A stretch of DNA of 64,000 nt from Aquatica leii (GCA_035610365.1 CM069433.1:129226545-129290544); one strand, 5' to 3'. Counted from the first letter of the stretch, positions 46,557 to 58,808 are shown. The notes: generated from the sequence alone by a model not told the origin. Translations and numbers: made by a program.

Positions 46557-49408
46557 GGGGAGACCGGGGCTGGTTGGTACATTTTCCACATTGAAGGTTC
46601 TCCAATTCTTTTATTGATAAATGGAGGAAAAATACCTTGAGGGTTTTGATGACTGATGTTTTGTTTACCTAATTCTCAAATTGGGATATGTCTGGACATA
46701 ACTTCAGCATCTTCGATTTTCTCCAAGGCTGCAAGTGTACCAAGCAACCCCGTATCGGGGGAAGGTTGGTACATACCTAGGGGTTGGTTGATAAGAGCAA
46801 AATCTAATGTACGTACCTAATTTATTAATGCTTTTATTGTCTATAATTATTGTTTAAAATAGAAAAATCTTTAAAAGTGAGTTAGATATAAGTAGGTAAT
46901 CTAGTGAGACCCATCCGAATCGCAGTTATGACATACATAGAATAAACCTGCGTCTGCACATTGTTCATGTGCCCACATTTTGCATTGAGTACACTGGATC
47001 CATTTCTCCTTTGGCAAACTATTTGACCATGATTCAACGCAAATTAAGCAAAAAGTCTCTTCGTCACTGCTTGAATCGCCTTTAACTATTTTCGTATTTT
47101 TCCTATTTGCTTCTTTCTACGAGTCCTTTTTCTGTTTGCCAAAAACCTGCTTTTTTTACCGAATTCGTTTTCTGTTCTTTTGCCCTTTTCTCTACTTCCA
47201 ATGCGTCTTTAACAGGCGTGTCTGTCAAGATTTCGGATTTCCTTTTTTTACGACCTCTTTGTTGCAGTTTTCTTTCTGCTGCTTTTGGAAACGGCTTCAA
47301 AATTGTGAGATCTGTAAAACTACATCCTGCTCCAAAATTATTATTATTTGTTGAAAGCTTTTCAGGTGGCTGAGGACATCCAGACTTGTTAGATGAGGAA
47401 AAATTTGGTAAGGTTTTGGTAGGTGTTCTACATCCTGTGATTCTGCTGGGTCCAGGTTGTTGCATATCTACACTGGAGTTAGTTTTTTGTTCTGGCAAGG
47501 GATTTTTGACAATACTAGAACTCTCATTGATGGGAGTGGTTTGGACAGGTTCAGGTTGAGTTTCTTCAACAGGATTTGGATGTTCCAGAATATCTTCCCA
47601 ACCTTGTTCAGGACCTGGTCTATTAGTAACATAGGCAGCCATGAATTCACTGTCCGGGAAAATATCTCTATTAAAAGGATAAATCCCAGAAACCCTAAAC
47701 CCAGCTGTGATGTTGTTTGGCGTTGCTGCTAAGGGTAGTGCCGTACGAACAATACTGGGTATGTCATAAATAGTCATGGTTGCAGCAGGGTGAGTAGTCA
47801 TCCAGGAATCACACGCAGTATTAACATACTGTTTTAAAGGTCCATACACGCTGCGGTCAAGCGGTTGCAGCTTATGGCTGCAGTGGGGGGAAACGATAAT
47901 ACTGTTATTCCGTGATCTTTGCAGATGTTTAGCGCATCAGCAGATAAATGGGAATCGTGATTGTCTAGTAAGAGAACGAGAGGATTTTCTTTAGACGCCT
48001 TGGAGTATTTGACGTAATGACGAATATATTCTATAAAATGCACCTCTTTAATCCAACCCGAGGGATTGGCACTGCCATCACTTCCAGACGGGGCATTTTG
48101 GAGAAAATGGGGCTTAAATCGAACACACGGAAATATAAAAAAAGGTGGCACAGTATGTCCGGTCGCTGAAACAGCACACGCCAAAGTAACAAGGGTCCCA
48201 CGTTCTGCCGAAGTAACTCTTCCAACTTGTTTCACATCACGTCTAGCCACAATTCGGTCAGGCCTCTGAACTGTAGTTATACCGGTCTCGTCCATGTTCC
48301 ATATGTCTCCAGGGCTAAATTTATACCTTTTAAGAACATTTTCTAGATTGCTGAAAAATCTTGCTACATTAGTTTTATTGAAGCTGGTAGCCCTAGACAG
48401 GCTGGTGGCTTCAGGTGTTCTTATAGAAAGCTCAGAATTTCTGGATAAGAACGATGTAAACCAGTCGGGGCCTGCCATCTCATTTTTTTTTCCAGCTATC
48501 GGGGACCGTCAGTGACAAAGAAGTTGCAAATAAAAAGGCCATTCTTCTTACTTCTTTGGGCGTGAGACCGTAGTAAATATCTGCAGCTTTTTTTATGTAT
48601 TCTGCGAGGTTGGATTCTTGAAGCTTTGTAAAAACCTGCAACGAAACATTTTTTTACCAATCGGATTATTAAGTACATGTTGTACCTTACTTGTCTATTT
48701 TTAAAGTAGCCAACAGTAGTTTGAGGCATTCCTGCTTCCGCTTGAAGTTCGTCTAGCGTAAACTTGCTGCAATATCTTCGTAAAGTGTTGAATGGAATGC
48801 TAAAGTCACTTGCCGCTGATCTTAAAGATTGTCCTTGCAGTTTTACTGCTCTGGCAGCTCTTAGCATGACATCCGGAGGAGTTTTGCCTCTTTCCGACTT
48901 TCTTTTAAAGGTTCGCATGTTAAGGTTAATCTAAAAGAGATTCCATTTAGAAGCACTACGAGGAAAAAACACAAATCTAGCTCCGGGGTTGGTTGGTACA
49001 CTGTACCAACCGGCCCCACACAGTTTGTACCAACCATCCCCGAAGTAATTTTTGGGTTAAAAAATTCCACAACAACTTATCAGTGACATTAAGCAGGGTT
49101 TCATATTTGAAAATCATATAAAAATGCGCATTATTTTTGAATACATATATACTGTACCCAACTTCATAGCCATAAAACTGATATTACGAATATTCCAAAC
49201 TCATAAATGTTGACTTACGGGTAACAAAATCACGTGCACCAACTAAAAACTCGAGCCAATAACCGCACATCAACGATGTTTATTCCCAACTGATACGCGG
49301 TGGGGAGCTTTACATAGACATGGGCGATGCGTTGTTTTACCGACCAGGTACCCGAAATTTTGCGATTGTACCAACCAACCCCTGTGCTCAACCAACCCTG
49401 GTCTCCCC
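46557..49408 (-). mobile_element. Second pogo/jerky transposon, nearly intact
   Basis: The left end GGGGAGACCGGGGCTGGTTGG starts at 46557. The right end, read from 49408 on the minus strand, is GGGGAGACCAGGGTTGGTTG, with two mismatches in 20. TA flanks both ends (46555-46556 and 49409-49410). Subterminal GGGGTTGGTTGGTAC-like repeats occur near 46755-46795, 48980-49045 and 49370-49395, in both directions; these may be binding sites. The 2,852-bp element has one gene on the minus strand with few lesions. Confidence 0.88.
46901..48918 (-). pseudogene. pogo/jerky DDE_1 transposase, few frame breaks
   Basis: ATG at 48918 starts RTFKRKSERGKTPPDVM. A Psq-type helix-turn-helix follows (SLRSAASDFSIPFNTLRRY). 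A 55-bp intron (48690-48636, GTAAGG...TTGCAG) joins NRQ to VFTKLQ. GLTPKEVRRMAFLFA and WFTSFLSRNSELS are the CENP-B-like part. The DDE core has WNMDETGITTVQRP (first Asp), LLLDNHDSHLSADAL (second Asp) and FRVSGIYPFNRDIF. A basic linker and a PHD-like finger end it (CLICVESW, WIQCTQC, WAHEQC, CHNC, stop at 46901). The frame breaks at a 9-A run (48483-48491), at a 6-C run (near 47885-47890) and near 47105. The first two breaks are homopolymers, so the gene may be intact in the real genome or only just inactivated. Confidence 0.85.
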
Positions 49409-49540
49409 TACTTTCTGTAAGAATACTAAGGCAAACATTGATAGGTACATAATTTTGTAATTATTTGTTGTAAAATTCGAGATATGCATTCTATAACTAT
49501 GATAAAAAAAATATATATATACATATATATGTAATTGTTT

Positions 49541-51251
49541 TTACTTTTTATTTTCTCGCTTCAACCGCAGTTTCGCTAAACGGAATCATTCGCTAACAGA
49601 AGATTCAATATCCTTCACTTTAAAATCAGCCGAGTATTATATCTGAAAAAAACAGCAACATGGCATATGTTTATCAAATTAGCATATAATCAGTACCTTT
49701 AATTACAATTGTTGCTTGAAAATTTTGTATTGCGAAGTTTTTTCGATGGCCTAACCAGGTATATAAAACTGCAAACTTGTTAGAAAACACAGTTCTGCAG
49801 ATTCTCTGCATTGCTTCTTTTACATTGCGACCACCAATTCTACTGACATATTGATGCTATAAATAGAAAGTTTAAAAATGCATGTAAATTACCTACAAAA
49901 TCTAGTGCTATATAACTGAAACAGGAAGATTTACAAGGTCCAAAATAGAAATACTTTTAGTAAATAAATTCATATCAGTTTTAATACCGCATTAAATAAT
50001 AGTGAGTATTTTATGAGTAATGACTATTTTGCAGTATTTTTAGAACCTATTACCTACATACATTCATTAAACAATAAGTTTACTCAATGCTACATCTAAG
50101 TAAAAAGATAATCATAGTACAGTTTATTGCAAAATAAAGTAAGGAACAAAATTATTAAAGAAAATGAATCATTATTATTATTCCCATTCCTAATTAACAT
50201 AATAAAATTTCTTTAAAGTTAACACAATTTTTCTTATTTTAAAAGTGTGTACTTGAAGTAAGAATAAGTGTTTTATTTTTAAACCATAATTAATATAATT
50301 ATTGTTAAAAACTTACAAAATGTTGAAGTTTAATTTTATCTTTTTCAGCTGTCCAATAAAATTTTGTACTTCCGCACAACTACAAAATTTTTTTCAATCT
50401 TTCTTAATCTGTCATCCATACTTCGTACATAAAGTATTATTTCATTACTTATTTCTATGGATTTTTTTAAATCTACTGAACTGCCTAGAAATAAAGTTTT
50501 TTTAAAAATTGTCTTTTCCATTTATAACCCTGCTTACCAATTTCTGGTATTGATACTGTATCGAAATTAATTACCTCGTCAGGTTTTACAAGGGGACTTT
50601 CCATAGACCGAACATCGAAATCTATGTTCGTGTTTTCTAGAGGGAATACTTCTGGGCCATCATCATCACCTTCGGTTTCTGCAGTTATAGATATCGCTGG
50701 AATATGAAATAAATCTGCAAATTGTATTTAAAAAAAATTATGTTTCAATAGTTAAATATAACTAAACAGTTTCAGATCCATTCCAATTTCCATCCAAGAA
50801 ACTTTTAGGTACGTAACTGCACACTCCGCCGCCTAAATCCTCATCTTCGGTAGGTTCATAATTAATGTTTCTGCCCTCGTTCTTGCCTTCTGTAGTGTGT
50901 CTTAAAAATAAGTTCCCAAATCAACAGATATCTAAGTAAGTATACGTATAGTTAGTAAGCATTAAAGAAAAAAATTTCGTACAAGAAGGTAAAAAACTTT
51001 TAGGTATTATAGCTACATATTTTTAACTATAAAAAAGCATAAAACTGAACTTACTACAAAAACCTCCAACACAACTTTAAAGGTACCCCAGCTTATGTCT
51101 ATCTTCATTCCTTTCTTCATCAGTTAGATTTTTTCAATTGGCTGGCTAACAGCATTTACTATTGGCATCGCATAGCCAACTTGTTGGTATTTCTGATGTA
51201 TTAATGTTTTCTTCGATAAATAATACAACCGCATACGGTTTACTCGTATTC
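49541..51251 (-). pseudogene. DUF4806-type gene, six exon-like blocks, with nonsense codons
   Basis: Minus-strand blocks have matching splice signals. 51251-51055 reads YAVVLFIEENINTSEIPTSW and NLTDEERNE and ends at GTAAG. 50900 to about 50765 reads NINYEPTEDEDLGGG. 50714-50538 is acidic (AETEGDDDGPEVFPLE) and ends GTAAGC. 50484-50316 reads YVRSMDDRLRKIEKNF, a coiled-coil-like part. 49857-49697 reads RIGGRNVKEAMQRICRTVFS and FAVLYTWLGHRK, the DUF4806 core. 49642-49541 holds VKDIESSVSE and FRLAKLRLKREN, the domain end, then TAA. Three in-frame stops (two in the first block, one in the last) stand where Trp is expected. DUF4806 proteins are of unknown function and abundant in insects. It lies on the same strand just downstream of an EnSpm-like transposase relic. 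Confidence 0.6.
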
Positions 51252-51479
51252 CTAAAACGTTTTATATAATGATAAATAATAAATGATTTTTGTAAATTCT
51301 GAAATTGCATCGACTATTAACTTAGTTCGGTTGAATCACAGGGTACGTTAAATAATGAACTTTTTTAAATAAAATATTTTCCCCTCATAAAAGTTATTTT
51401 TGGGTATGAATTCGTGTTGTAGGCTAAAATTATTAAATTCAATTGAATGTATAAAATTTTATAATGAACTCTAGGATAT

Positions 51480-51802
51480 TTTCTTGGTCTTGAATTCGAT
51501 GTCAAATATGGTTCAACATCATTCGCAACATGAATGAGATTATGCACATTATAGTTGTAATGTAATAATAAATGATCAAACCTTCTGACAAAATATCTAA
51601 GTAATTCGTTTGCATAACTAGCTTGAGTACTATATGAATTTTCATTGGTTAAAATGCGCACTGCTACACTTAAACTCCAGTGTTTAGAAGAAGAACAACT
51701 ATTTAGTTTAAGTAAAAGGGATGATAGCATCAGACTACAAAGAATATGGAAAACGGTTCTTACCACTGCCGAAAAAAGAGATATAATCGGTTCATCTATC
51801 AT
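51480..51802 (-). pseudogene. EnSpm/TNP2-like transposase, C-terminal part
   Basis: The minus-strand frame reads HWSLSVAVRILTNENSYSTQ, ASYANELLRYFV and YNYNVHNLIHVANDVEPY. This is the order seen in the large CMC/EnSpm-type transposases of insects and hydra (...YGQ-VSYNVH-LLHLANDV...). The following FSAFPFEN-type block is lost. The N-terminal half lies at 54290-55050 on the same strand, so the two are one gene split by about 2.4 kb that includes a mariner. The family name is recalled from motif order, not computed. Confidence 0.55.
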
Positions 51803-51938
51803 AAGCGCACCTCAACATAAACCAATAACAGAAAATGTGAAAGATCAAGTATGTCATCGTCCGTTGACAAGAAGTCAAACTAAAGTTGACTTAAATTTTA
51901 ATTTATGTTAATGTGTTAATATAATAATTTTAGTTTAA

Positions 51939-51973
51939 CTTGATAATGGCAAGTGAGACCTTGCCGAAAGGTT
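51939..51973 (+). ncRNA. Hammerhead-like relic
   Basis: TTGATAA (two changes from CTGANGA) is followed by a perfect stem GGCAAG/CTTGCC with loop TGAGAC, then GAAA and GGTT. The core changes should prevent cleavage. It lies just outside the mariner left end. Confidence 0.3.
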
Positions 51974-51996
51974 GTATTAACATTAATAAAAAAAAA

Positions 51997-53611
51997 CACT
52001 GTGTTCAAAAATGATTGACAAGTGTTCGAATTTGGTGCGTTGTAATTATGATTACGCAGCGTTGATTCAGTTTTGATAGATTTCTTAATTTGACAGTTTA
52101 TTTGTGCTTGTTTATGTTTTTTTTGAGAATTTTTTATTAGTATTTGAAGACTTTTTTGTTACCACTTATTAGACTGTGCAGCTTTTACTTGATGTAGGTT
52201 AAAAATATTTTACTTATCAAGAGTATGACATAGCTTTTTAGATTATTAGAAATGATTTTTACCGAACAACACAACACCTTTATTATTAAGGCTTTTTTTC
52301 GTTCGGGATCCGCAATGAACAAGACACATGGGATTATTCCTACCAAAATTGCTTCGAACAGTTTCACGTTCTCAATGACTTATTTCGATCTGATTCTTTT
52401 GCACAACATGTTCGTCGTATAGTCGAAAGGTTTGTTAGGGTTTCAAAAGGAAAATCTATCGTCCAGCCTACTATTTTAACGGAAGAAGTTATTGAAGATG
52501 TGTGAAGTGAGTCGAAAGAAAGCTTGCAAGAAAGTCTTGCAATTACACCCATACAAGGTGACTAACACAAGAGTTTCTGTCTCCTGATTATCCACGTCGA
52601 ATACAGTATTGTCAACGAAATCTTAAATTTTGTAAATTAACAGTTGCCAGTCGCCTCTATGCTTTTATTATTAGTTATTTAGTGATGGTATCCACAGTAA
52701 TAAGTTTATTTTAGTAAAACATAATATATATCATAAAATTATGTATTTTCTAATTACATTTTGTTCACACGTTGTTTCTTGTATTAAGTTAAAGTTTTCT
52801 ACGATACTACACTCCAACATTAAACAATGATGACGTGTTATATGTAACTTTCTTTAGTGATGAAGCATGGTTTCATTTTAGTGGATATGTGAATTCTCAG
52901 AATAGTAGAATATGGTCACAAGAAAACTCTGCTGTTTTTGTAGAAGCATCACTTCATCCGCAGAAGATTGTAGTGTGGTTGGCATTGTCACGACGTGGTC
53001 CTAGTTTTTTTAAATAAAAATTTTAATGCAAACACTTATAGAGAATTAATTTTGGATCCGTTTATTAATAAACTACATGACGATGATTTACAGCATTGTA
53101 AGATGAGCCACTGCTCACACTTCTAGAATGACATTAAATTATTTACGACAGTTCTTCGGTAACCGATTGTTAAGTGAAAATGGATGGTCTCCACGATTAC
53201 CCAATTTAACCCCAGTGGACTTCTACATAGAAGAAAAGCAAAATGCGATTACATAAGCCGTTTACACCTGAAGTGTTGCATAATGTTTTTAACAATATTT
53301 AAAAACAAGTGAACCTGTGTTTAAATTTAGATGGACAACAATTTGAAGAGATGTAAAATTAATTGTATAATTTTTTACATTTGTTAATTACATTGTAATT
53401 TAACTTTCATTGAACGTCATGTTTATAAGTATTTGAAATTGTGTTCTGTCTTATAAATTAAGTGACTAAATAAATTTATATCTTATTCACTTTACCATAA
53501 ATTTAAATATTACTTAAAAAAAATTATACCGTCTATGGAGTGTACCAATTTTCTAAAATTATCTGGTGAGCGCCAAATTTAAACGCCCGTCAATCATTTC
53601 CGGGCACTGTG
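51997..53611 (+). mobile_element. mariner-type transposon with about 40-bp TIRs
   Basis: The left end CACTGTGTTCAAAAATGATT at 51997 and the right end read on the minus strand from 53611, CACAGTGCCCGGAAATGATT, share ATGATTGAC, then GTTYRAATTTGG, over about 40 bp. TATA follows the right end. The left flank is an A-run, so the TA duplication is not certain. It lies inside the EnSpm-like gene. At 1.6 kb it is a little longer than usual mariners. Confidence 0.65.
52320..53360 (+). pseudogene. mariner transposase, broken
   Basis: Traces begin near 52330. About 52490-52600 reads the helix-turn-helix end (KKVLQLHPYKVT, then SPDYPRRIQYC in another frame). The core (52850-53015) has FSDEAWFHFSGYVNSQN, with the conserved acidic pair, RIWSQENS, and LHPQKIVVWLALSRRG. 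Then come RELILDPFINKLHDDDL and, out of frame, TARMTLNYLRQFFGNRL and WSPRLPNLTPVDFY at about 53110-53235. Asn replaces the Asp expected in the SPDLTP-like block. Several frameshifts are present. This family cuts and pastes at TA sites. Confidence 0.75.
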
Positions 53612-54289
53612 TATAATACCGACATTTTTTTTGGTTAAACCCTGCATGAAATTGACAGTTTACTTAAATTTACATATATGGTGTATATTTAATTAAAATA
53701 TGAACTCATAATAGTTATTTTAATTATTAATTTATACTCTTATATTCAAAATATTAAATAAATAATAAAATATTTACATTAAAAAAGTGAGTACTTTAAA
53801 TAATTTCAAATATACATTTGATTAAAAGTCAAGTAGCTCAGTGGTATAGCCTATAAGCATACTTTATGGGTATATATCATATATATATATATAATCGCGC
53901 CAAAATCTTTTAATTTTTATATAGAATTTGACTAGATACTGCACTGACATACTGATTACAAATTATTTTCCAGGTATAATTTTTTTATTTTTATTGACGT
54001 AGAATCCGTTCTTTTATTTTCTATTTTATCTTTCAATCTAAAAAAAACTAATGTATTTTTTTGTACGTCGGACTTATCACAAGTTCAAACTGCATTTGAT
54101 TGTAAATATATTTAATAGTAGATACAATAAAATTAATACTTATGTATTTATTATTTCCAACAAATATGATTTCTCTTTCTCACTATAATTTTTGCCTTTG
54201 TATTTATTTTTTATTTTAAATTTAAATTCTGTCAAATTGGTGTTCCCAAACCAAAAACAAATGATATCGGACTACGTAATCGTATGTAA
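53612..54289. other. AT-rich spacer between mariner and EnSpm-like N-terminal part
   Basis: It contains a TA microsatellite (about 53878-53893) and a lone tRNA A-box-like string near 53832. No gene is supported. Confidence 0.4.
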
Positions 54290-55050
54290 AAAACGTCAAT
54301 CGAACTTAAATTAAGTACCGCAGTAAATTTGATCCTGGATCATTTGATCTCTTCTTTGATATTCGTTTTTGCAATCTTCCATTAGAGTTCTTGACTTACG
54401 GGCGAAATCATTCGGCAGCAAGAATTTCAAAGATATGAGCAATTTATTTAAATTCTTAATTTAAGAATTTATTCTATGCCTAATTTGCCATCCATCCAGA
54501 ATTTGAACAATTTTTTAATTACACCTAAGCGAATTAATTGCATGTAGTCTATTCCCAACTGACTTACTATTCCAATATTTTTGTTTCTAAAATTGAATCT
54601 TTACGATGATGTTCTTCTTGTAAAAAACTTCGAAAAGATTTATCTGTTCTGAAAGGACAATTTATTTTTTTAATGTTACCCTATCACAAACAAAGTCACC
54701 TTCAACTGTGAACTTTAAACATGAAAAATAACCGTTGTGGTTTTTAACCCCGCTTAGGAAAGGTTTTGCGGGGGCGTCACAAATAAACACATTTATACAG
54801 ATTAGAACAATTACATTGTTTAGTTTGATTTCTTCATCATTAAAAATGCTTTCGATGTGATTTACAAGAGGTTTTAAGAATTTGGAAGAACTATTAGGTT
54901 TATTAAATCCATTAAATAGGTCCACTACGAATGGTTCTGTATATATTTCAAGGACAATAGAAGCTGGAATGGGCCAAAATTGACTTAAAACTATTTGAAA
55001 TCGGTAATCCATCTACATTATAGTTGACTTTGATCACAAAGGATATGTGA
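54290..55050 (-). pseudogene. EnSpm/TNP2-like transposase, N-terminal part
   Basis: About 55050-55010 reads NVDGLPIS. A frame change leads to QFWPIPASIVLEIYTEPFVV, DLFNGFNKPNSSSKFLKPLV, FICDAPAKPFLSGVKNHNGY and CLKFTVEGDF, ending at 54662. Further traces (VSQLGIDYMQLIRLGVIKKL near 54560-54500; LLPNDFARKSRTLMED near 54420-54370) follow in family order. FWPI, the CDAPA acidic site and the GY..C..C pair are conserved landmarks of this transposase group. The C-terminal half is at 51480-51802. It is non-functional. Confidence 0.6.
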
Positions 55051-55084
55051 TCATAAATACCTCTTTATCGACATTTTTGTTGGA

Positions 55085-55480
55085 ATGCCAGGACGCGTAC
55101 ACGATAGCAGAGCATTCAGATAGGTCCACTACATGACAGACTAATAAATCAGAATACACCCTTCATTCCTGACCATCTATATCTTCTGAGTGACAGTGCT
55201 TATCCTTTAATGAAAAATGTTATGGTACCATTTAGGAATAATGATCATTTAAAACGTAGGCAAATAAATTTTAATACGACTATAAGCATAGCACGAAGTA
55301 GAATCAAGCAAATATTTGGACGATTAAAAAAACATTCGTAGGCGAAAGTATCCCGATATGGATATTACAAATATTCTGAGAGTTGTTACTTCAGATTGCA
55401 CTCTACATAATTACATTATTTGCAGAGAAAGGATGGAAATGTTCTACGTAGATGTTGAAGATGATGTTAAGTGGTAATGA
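55085..55480 (+). pseudogene. Third HARBI1-like transposase relic
   Basis: The plus-strand trace begins MPGRVHDSRAFR (second-Asp block). It shifts to HLYLLSDSAYPLMKNVMVPF and RNNDHLKRRQINFN, then reaches SRIKQIFGRLKKH (last acidic block, altered), RRRKYPDMDITNILRVVTSD and CTLHNYIICRERMEM. It ends at TAA 55478-55480. The first half is absent. It faces a trihelix gene on the minus strand (55923-56570), repeating the two-gene convergent layout of the element at 1434-6545. Confidence 0.7.
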
Positions 55481-55922
55481 GGATGAACCTCACAAAGAAT
55501 TTATATATGTAATGTAAATGTTGCCAGTCAAAAACGAAACCAAATAATAGAGGATATCTACTAACTGTGCACATTTGTGAAAAGACAGTAATCAGATATT
55601 TTAGCACACTTCACACAATATACATTATAACAGAGTTTAACTTGTAACTTTTAAAATGTTAACGATTTAATACATTTACATTTTATATTCTGCAACATAC
55701 TCAATTTTATTAAAATGTATTGTTTATTACAAGTACAGCAGATTACATGCTATAAAAAAACTATTTAAGTACATTTTTGTGATTACTAAGGTTAGAAGCT
55801 CCTTTAATATATTATTTCTTTTCTTCTGTGTTTTAGCTTTCAAGATTTGTTTAATGTCTTATAGTTCTTTTAATCTCAACTCTTCACACACTAGAATTTT
55901 TTTTCTAAATCCTTTTAATTTC

Positions 55923-56570
55923 CTATTTTTTTTGTTTGCGTACAATACCACTATTAACATTTGCATTTGTTGATGGTGCGCATGGCTCAGAGTCGGATGA
56001 TGACTCTGTAATACGACTTGATAATTGAGAAGCCGTAGGAGTTATACGACATGAAGCCGAGAAAGATGCTGCAAGTAAACTTGTTAATATGGGTGATATG
56101 GATGAGAGAGCATATGTAGAAGGATGATTAACCACAGTTAAAGCAGGCCTACATTGTCCAACAATTGAAGATATTAATTGTGGGTGATTAATAGTAGCAT
56201 TACTAACAAATATATCAAAGAATTCTCATGCCTCTGCCAGTTTTTCTGTTAGTGTTTTTAATTTTTTTATATGTGCCCTTTAGGTTTCGAAATTTTATAT
56301 CACACATCTCTTTAGTAACGTTGTACCCATGATTTTTAATTTCCTTGAAATTTTTGCCCATATAATAGCATTTTTCAATTTCGGGTTTCTGAAGTTTACT
56401 GCTTCAGAACCGTATAATTTTAGAAGCAACATTGTTGATTTAAATGACCAGTAAAGGTTCGGTTACTAAAGAGTCATTTTCAACTTTCTTGAATTTTACC
56501 AAATTTGCATTTCCTTGCTGCAAAACCTGTTTTATAACATCTTCTTTAACAGCCTCGTCTATAAAAAAAT
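55923..56570 (-). pseudogene. Trihelix/MADF-like partner of third Harbinger relic
   Basis: The minus-strand trace starts near 56570 (DEAVKEDVIKQVLQQGN, then KFKKVEND). It continues with LLKLYGSEAVNFRNPKLKN and, after a frame change near 56350, KEIKNHGYNVTKEMCDIKFR and NLKGTYKKIKNTNRKTGRG. This is the three-helix DNA-binding pattern of Harbinger partner proteins. After a stop, a Ser/Thr/Pro-rich part follows (56135-55923). It would have bound DNA and helped the transposase. Confidence 0.6.
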
Positions 56571-58770
56571 TAATTTTTTAGTTTTATTTTTTCTAGTGCA
56601 TATTGACTATGACTACTATTTAATAGTCATTTTTGTTTGAATTACATAATGTCCCATAATTCCCTTATATACAAATAAACTTCCTACTAATCCCGATACA
56701 ATTATAATTAATTAAATCAAAAGGATTTAACTAATATTCTTATCGTCTAAAATAGCTTGAATGAGGACACAGGATATTTTAGTTTCCTAAAATAAATTCT
56801 ATGTCCAAAAAGTATTTCTGTAGGTACGACACAAGCTAATTCGGTTATAGTAGTTTTTAGGATTAACAGTCTAACTTGAGTTGTGATAGCCCTGCACGAC
56901 ATTTCTGAGGTTGTGAAGGTAACATAGGCAATAATCTAGTTTGTAACAAAATGTACATAGAATGGTTCTGCTCTAACCCAACGAATTATATAGCAACGGA
57001 CAATATTATAGATATCCAAGTCGAAGAATTAAGTATACATATTAATGATGATAGTGAAGACTTAGAATTTAGTGATAGTGACTAGGTAATAAACAAAGCA
57101 AGATTATGAATTTATGCTGTGGCTTATTTACGTAAGAATATTTAAAACTTTCGCAAAATATACTTATTTTTAATTTGTATATATATAATAAATTACTACA
57201 ATACTTACATTACAAATAGTATATTGTGTTTTAGTTGTTTAAATGTGGATTTAAGTAAATACAATAACTTAAATACTGACATCTGAAAGATAAACTAAAA
57301 AACCTGAATAATATTTAATCAGGGGTAATTAAAAAAAGAGAATGAGGCACCCGTAAATGGAACGACAAGAACCTTAATTAAAAATGCCAGGCACAGAATT
57401 TCTTGGTAATACAATTTTTGCTTCGACTTCTTTTTGTAGTTGTGCATTGCTACGTTTTTAACAAACAAAAATGTAAATTGTTTTTACAAAAGCGTATTTC
57501 AACGATAAATATAAAATGTATGTATATACATTGGAAATTTAAATGCAATTAAAAGAAACGATTTTCTTGTAAAAATAAAATTATATCTGAGAAATATAAT
57601 TGTTTGCTGCTTTATAAAGACGATTAAATTGTAAAAACAAATGTTTGTTAAATAATTTTGAAAAGGAATAAATGACTAATTGTCTATTTTATTTATTGTG
57701 TTTCCCCGATATTCACATATATTCATGTTGTTCATAAGATTAAATTAACATTAACAAGCAACATAATTGGAGCAGTATAAAATATTCCCAGTTTCTCTAA
57801 ATTTGTGCAGTCTGCAAACTAAAGGAAGGAAGTAATTATTGAGAAGCTTTGAAGAGGGAAATAGACATAAAGGGAACTAAACTTGTAAGCTAAATAGCTT
57901 TTGAAGCGGTAATTAATGTGAGGTTCCTAAAATGACTAAATCATTACGTAATGCTTCAAGAAAAAGCAACAGATCAGAAAATTTTTAATTTAACGTCTGT
58001 TGGTCCATTTGTTGAATCATATAAAAAATTTTATTGTAACACAAAACAATAAAAAGAACATTTATCATTTTCTTTCCAATACACAATAGCTTTGTATTGA
58101 TCGTATATAAAAGCCTTCTAAATTACATAAATGCAACAATGTATTTTAGTTATCATTTAATTAATTGTAAAATTTTAATGCAAATTATTACAAAATTATA
58201 TTTGTAATTATTATAAAGCAACTAATAATATAAAAATAAATCCGCTCAATGCAAATTTTTGATAAAACATTACCAATACAAAACGTATTTAGTACAATTT
58301 TAATAAAAATAGCAATACTATGCTTTATTTAAAAAAATTGGTTAAATATTATAGCAACCATTAATAAAATATCATCATTAGAGTACAACCAAATTTTATT
58401 ACGCGTAACAAGTTGTTACAGACGGTAACTAACATCTGGTTCATTCAACTAACTTATACTCAGAATATTTAATGTTCCCAAAATAGTTAATCTACAATAT
58501 AAAACAAGTATATAACTCAACGTCTATTAACATTAAGCAGCGTAAAAATTGTCAAAACCAATTATAAAAACAATTTTTAAATAAGAAGTTGATAATATTT
58601 TTAAAAAACTTTAAAAATACACGACGTTAAAAAATTTTTTAACTTTAACTGTTTAACTGTTTACGGTGTTCTTTTTATTTCTCCTTTATTTATTCGTAAC
58701 GTTGTTACTCTCTTAGGGTTTTTTTTAAGGAGGAAGGGCATCAGAAAACACTGTAAATGTATGTGAACGC

Positions 58771-58808
58771 CAACGTTTCGTGCAGTTTAGTGTGTACTTC
58801 TTCGGACC
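58771..58808 (-). ncRNA. Hammerhead-like relic, minus strand
   Basis: On the minus strand it reads CCGAAGA (one change from CTGANGA), then a stem GTACA/TGCAC with one mismatch, then GAAA, C and GTT. The outer stem does not pair well. It is probably a decayed member of the same motif family as 45651-45691. Confidence 0.25.

Noticed and set aside
47107-48515. Plus-strand frames opposite the pogo transposase
   Set aside because: Shadows of the transposase; no own motifs.
53828-53860. tRNA-like string with GTAGCTCAGTGGTATAGC
   Set aside because: It matches an A-box, but no anticodon stem, T-arm or B-box can be formed downstream; it may be a decayed tRNA or SINE relic.
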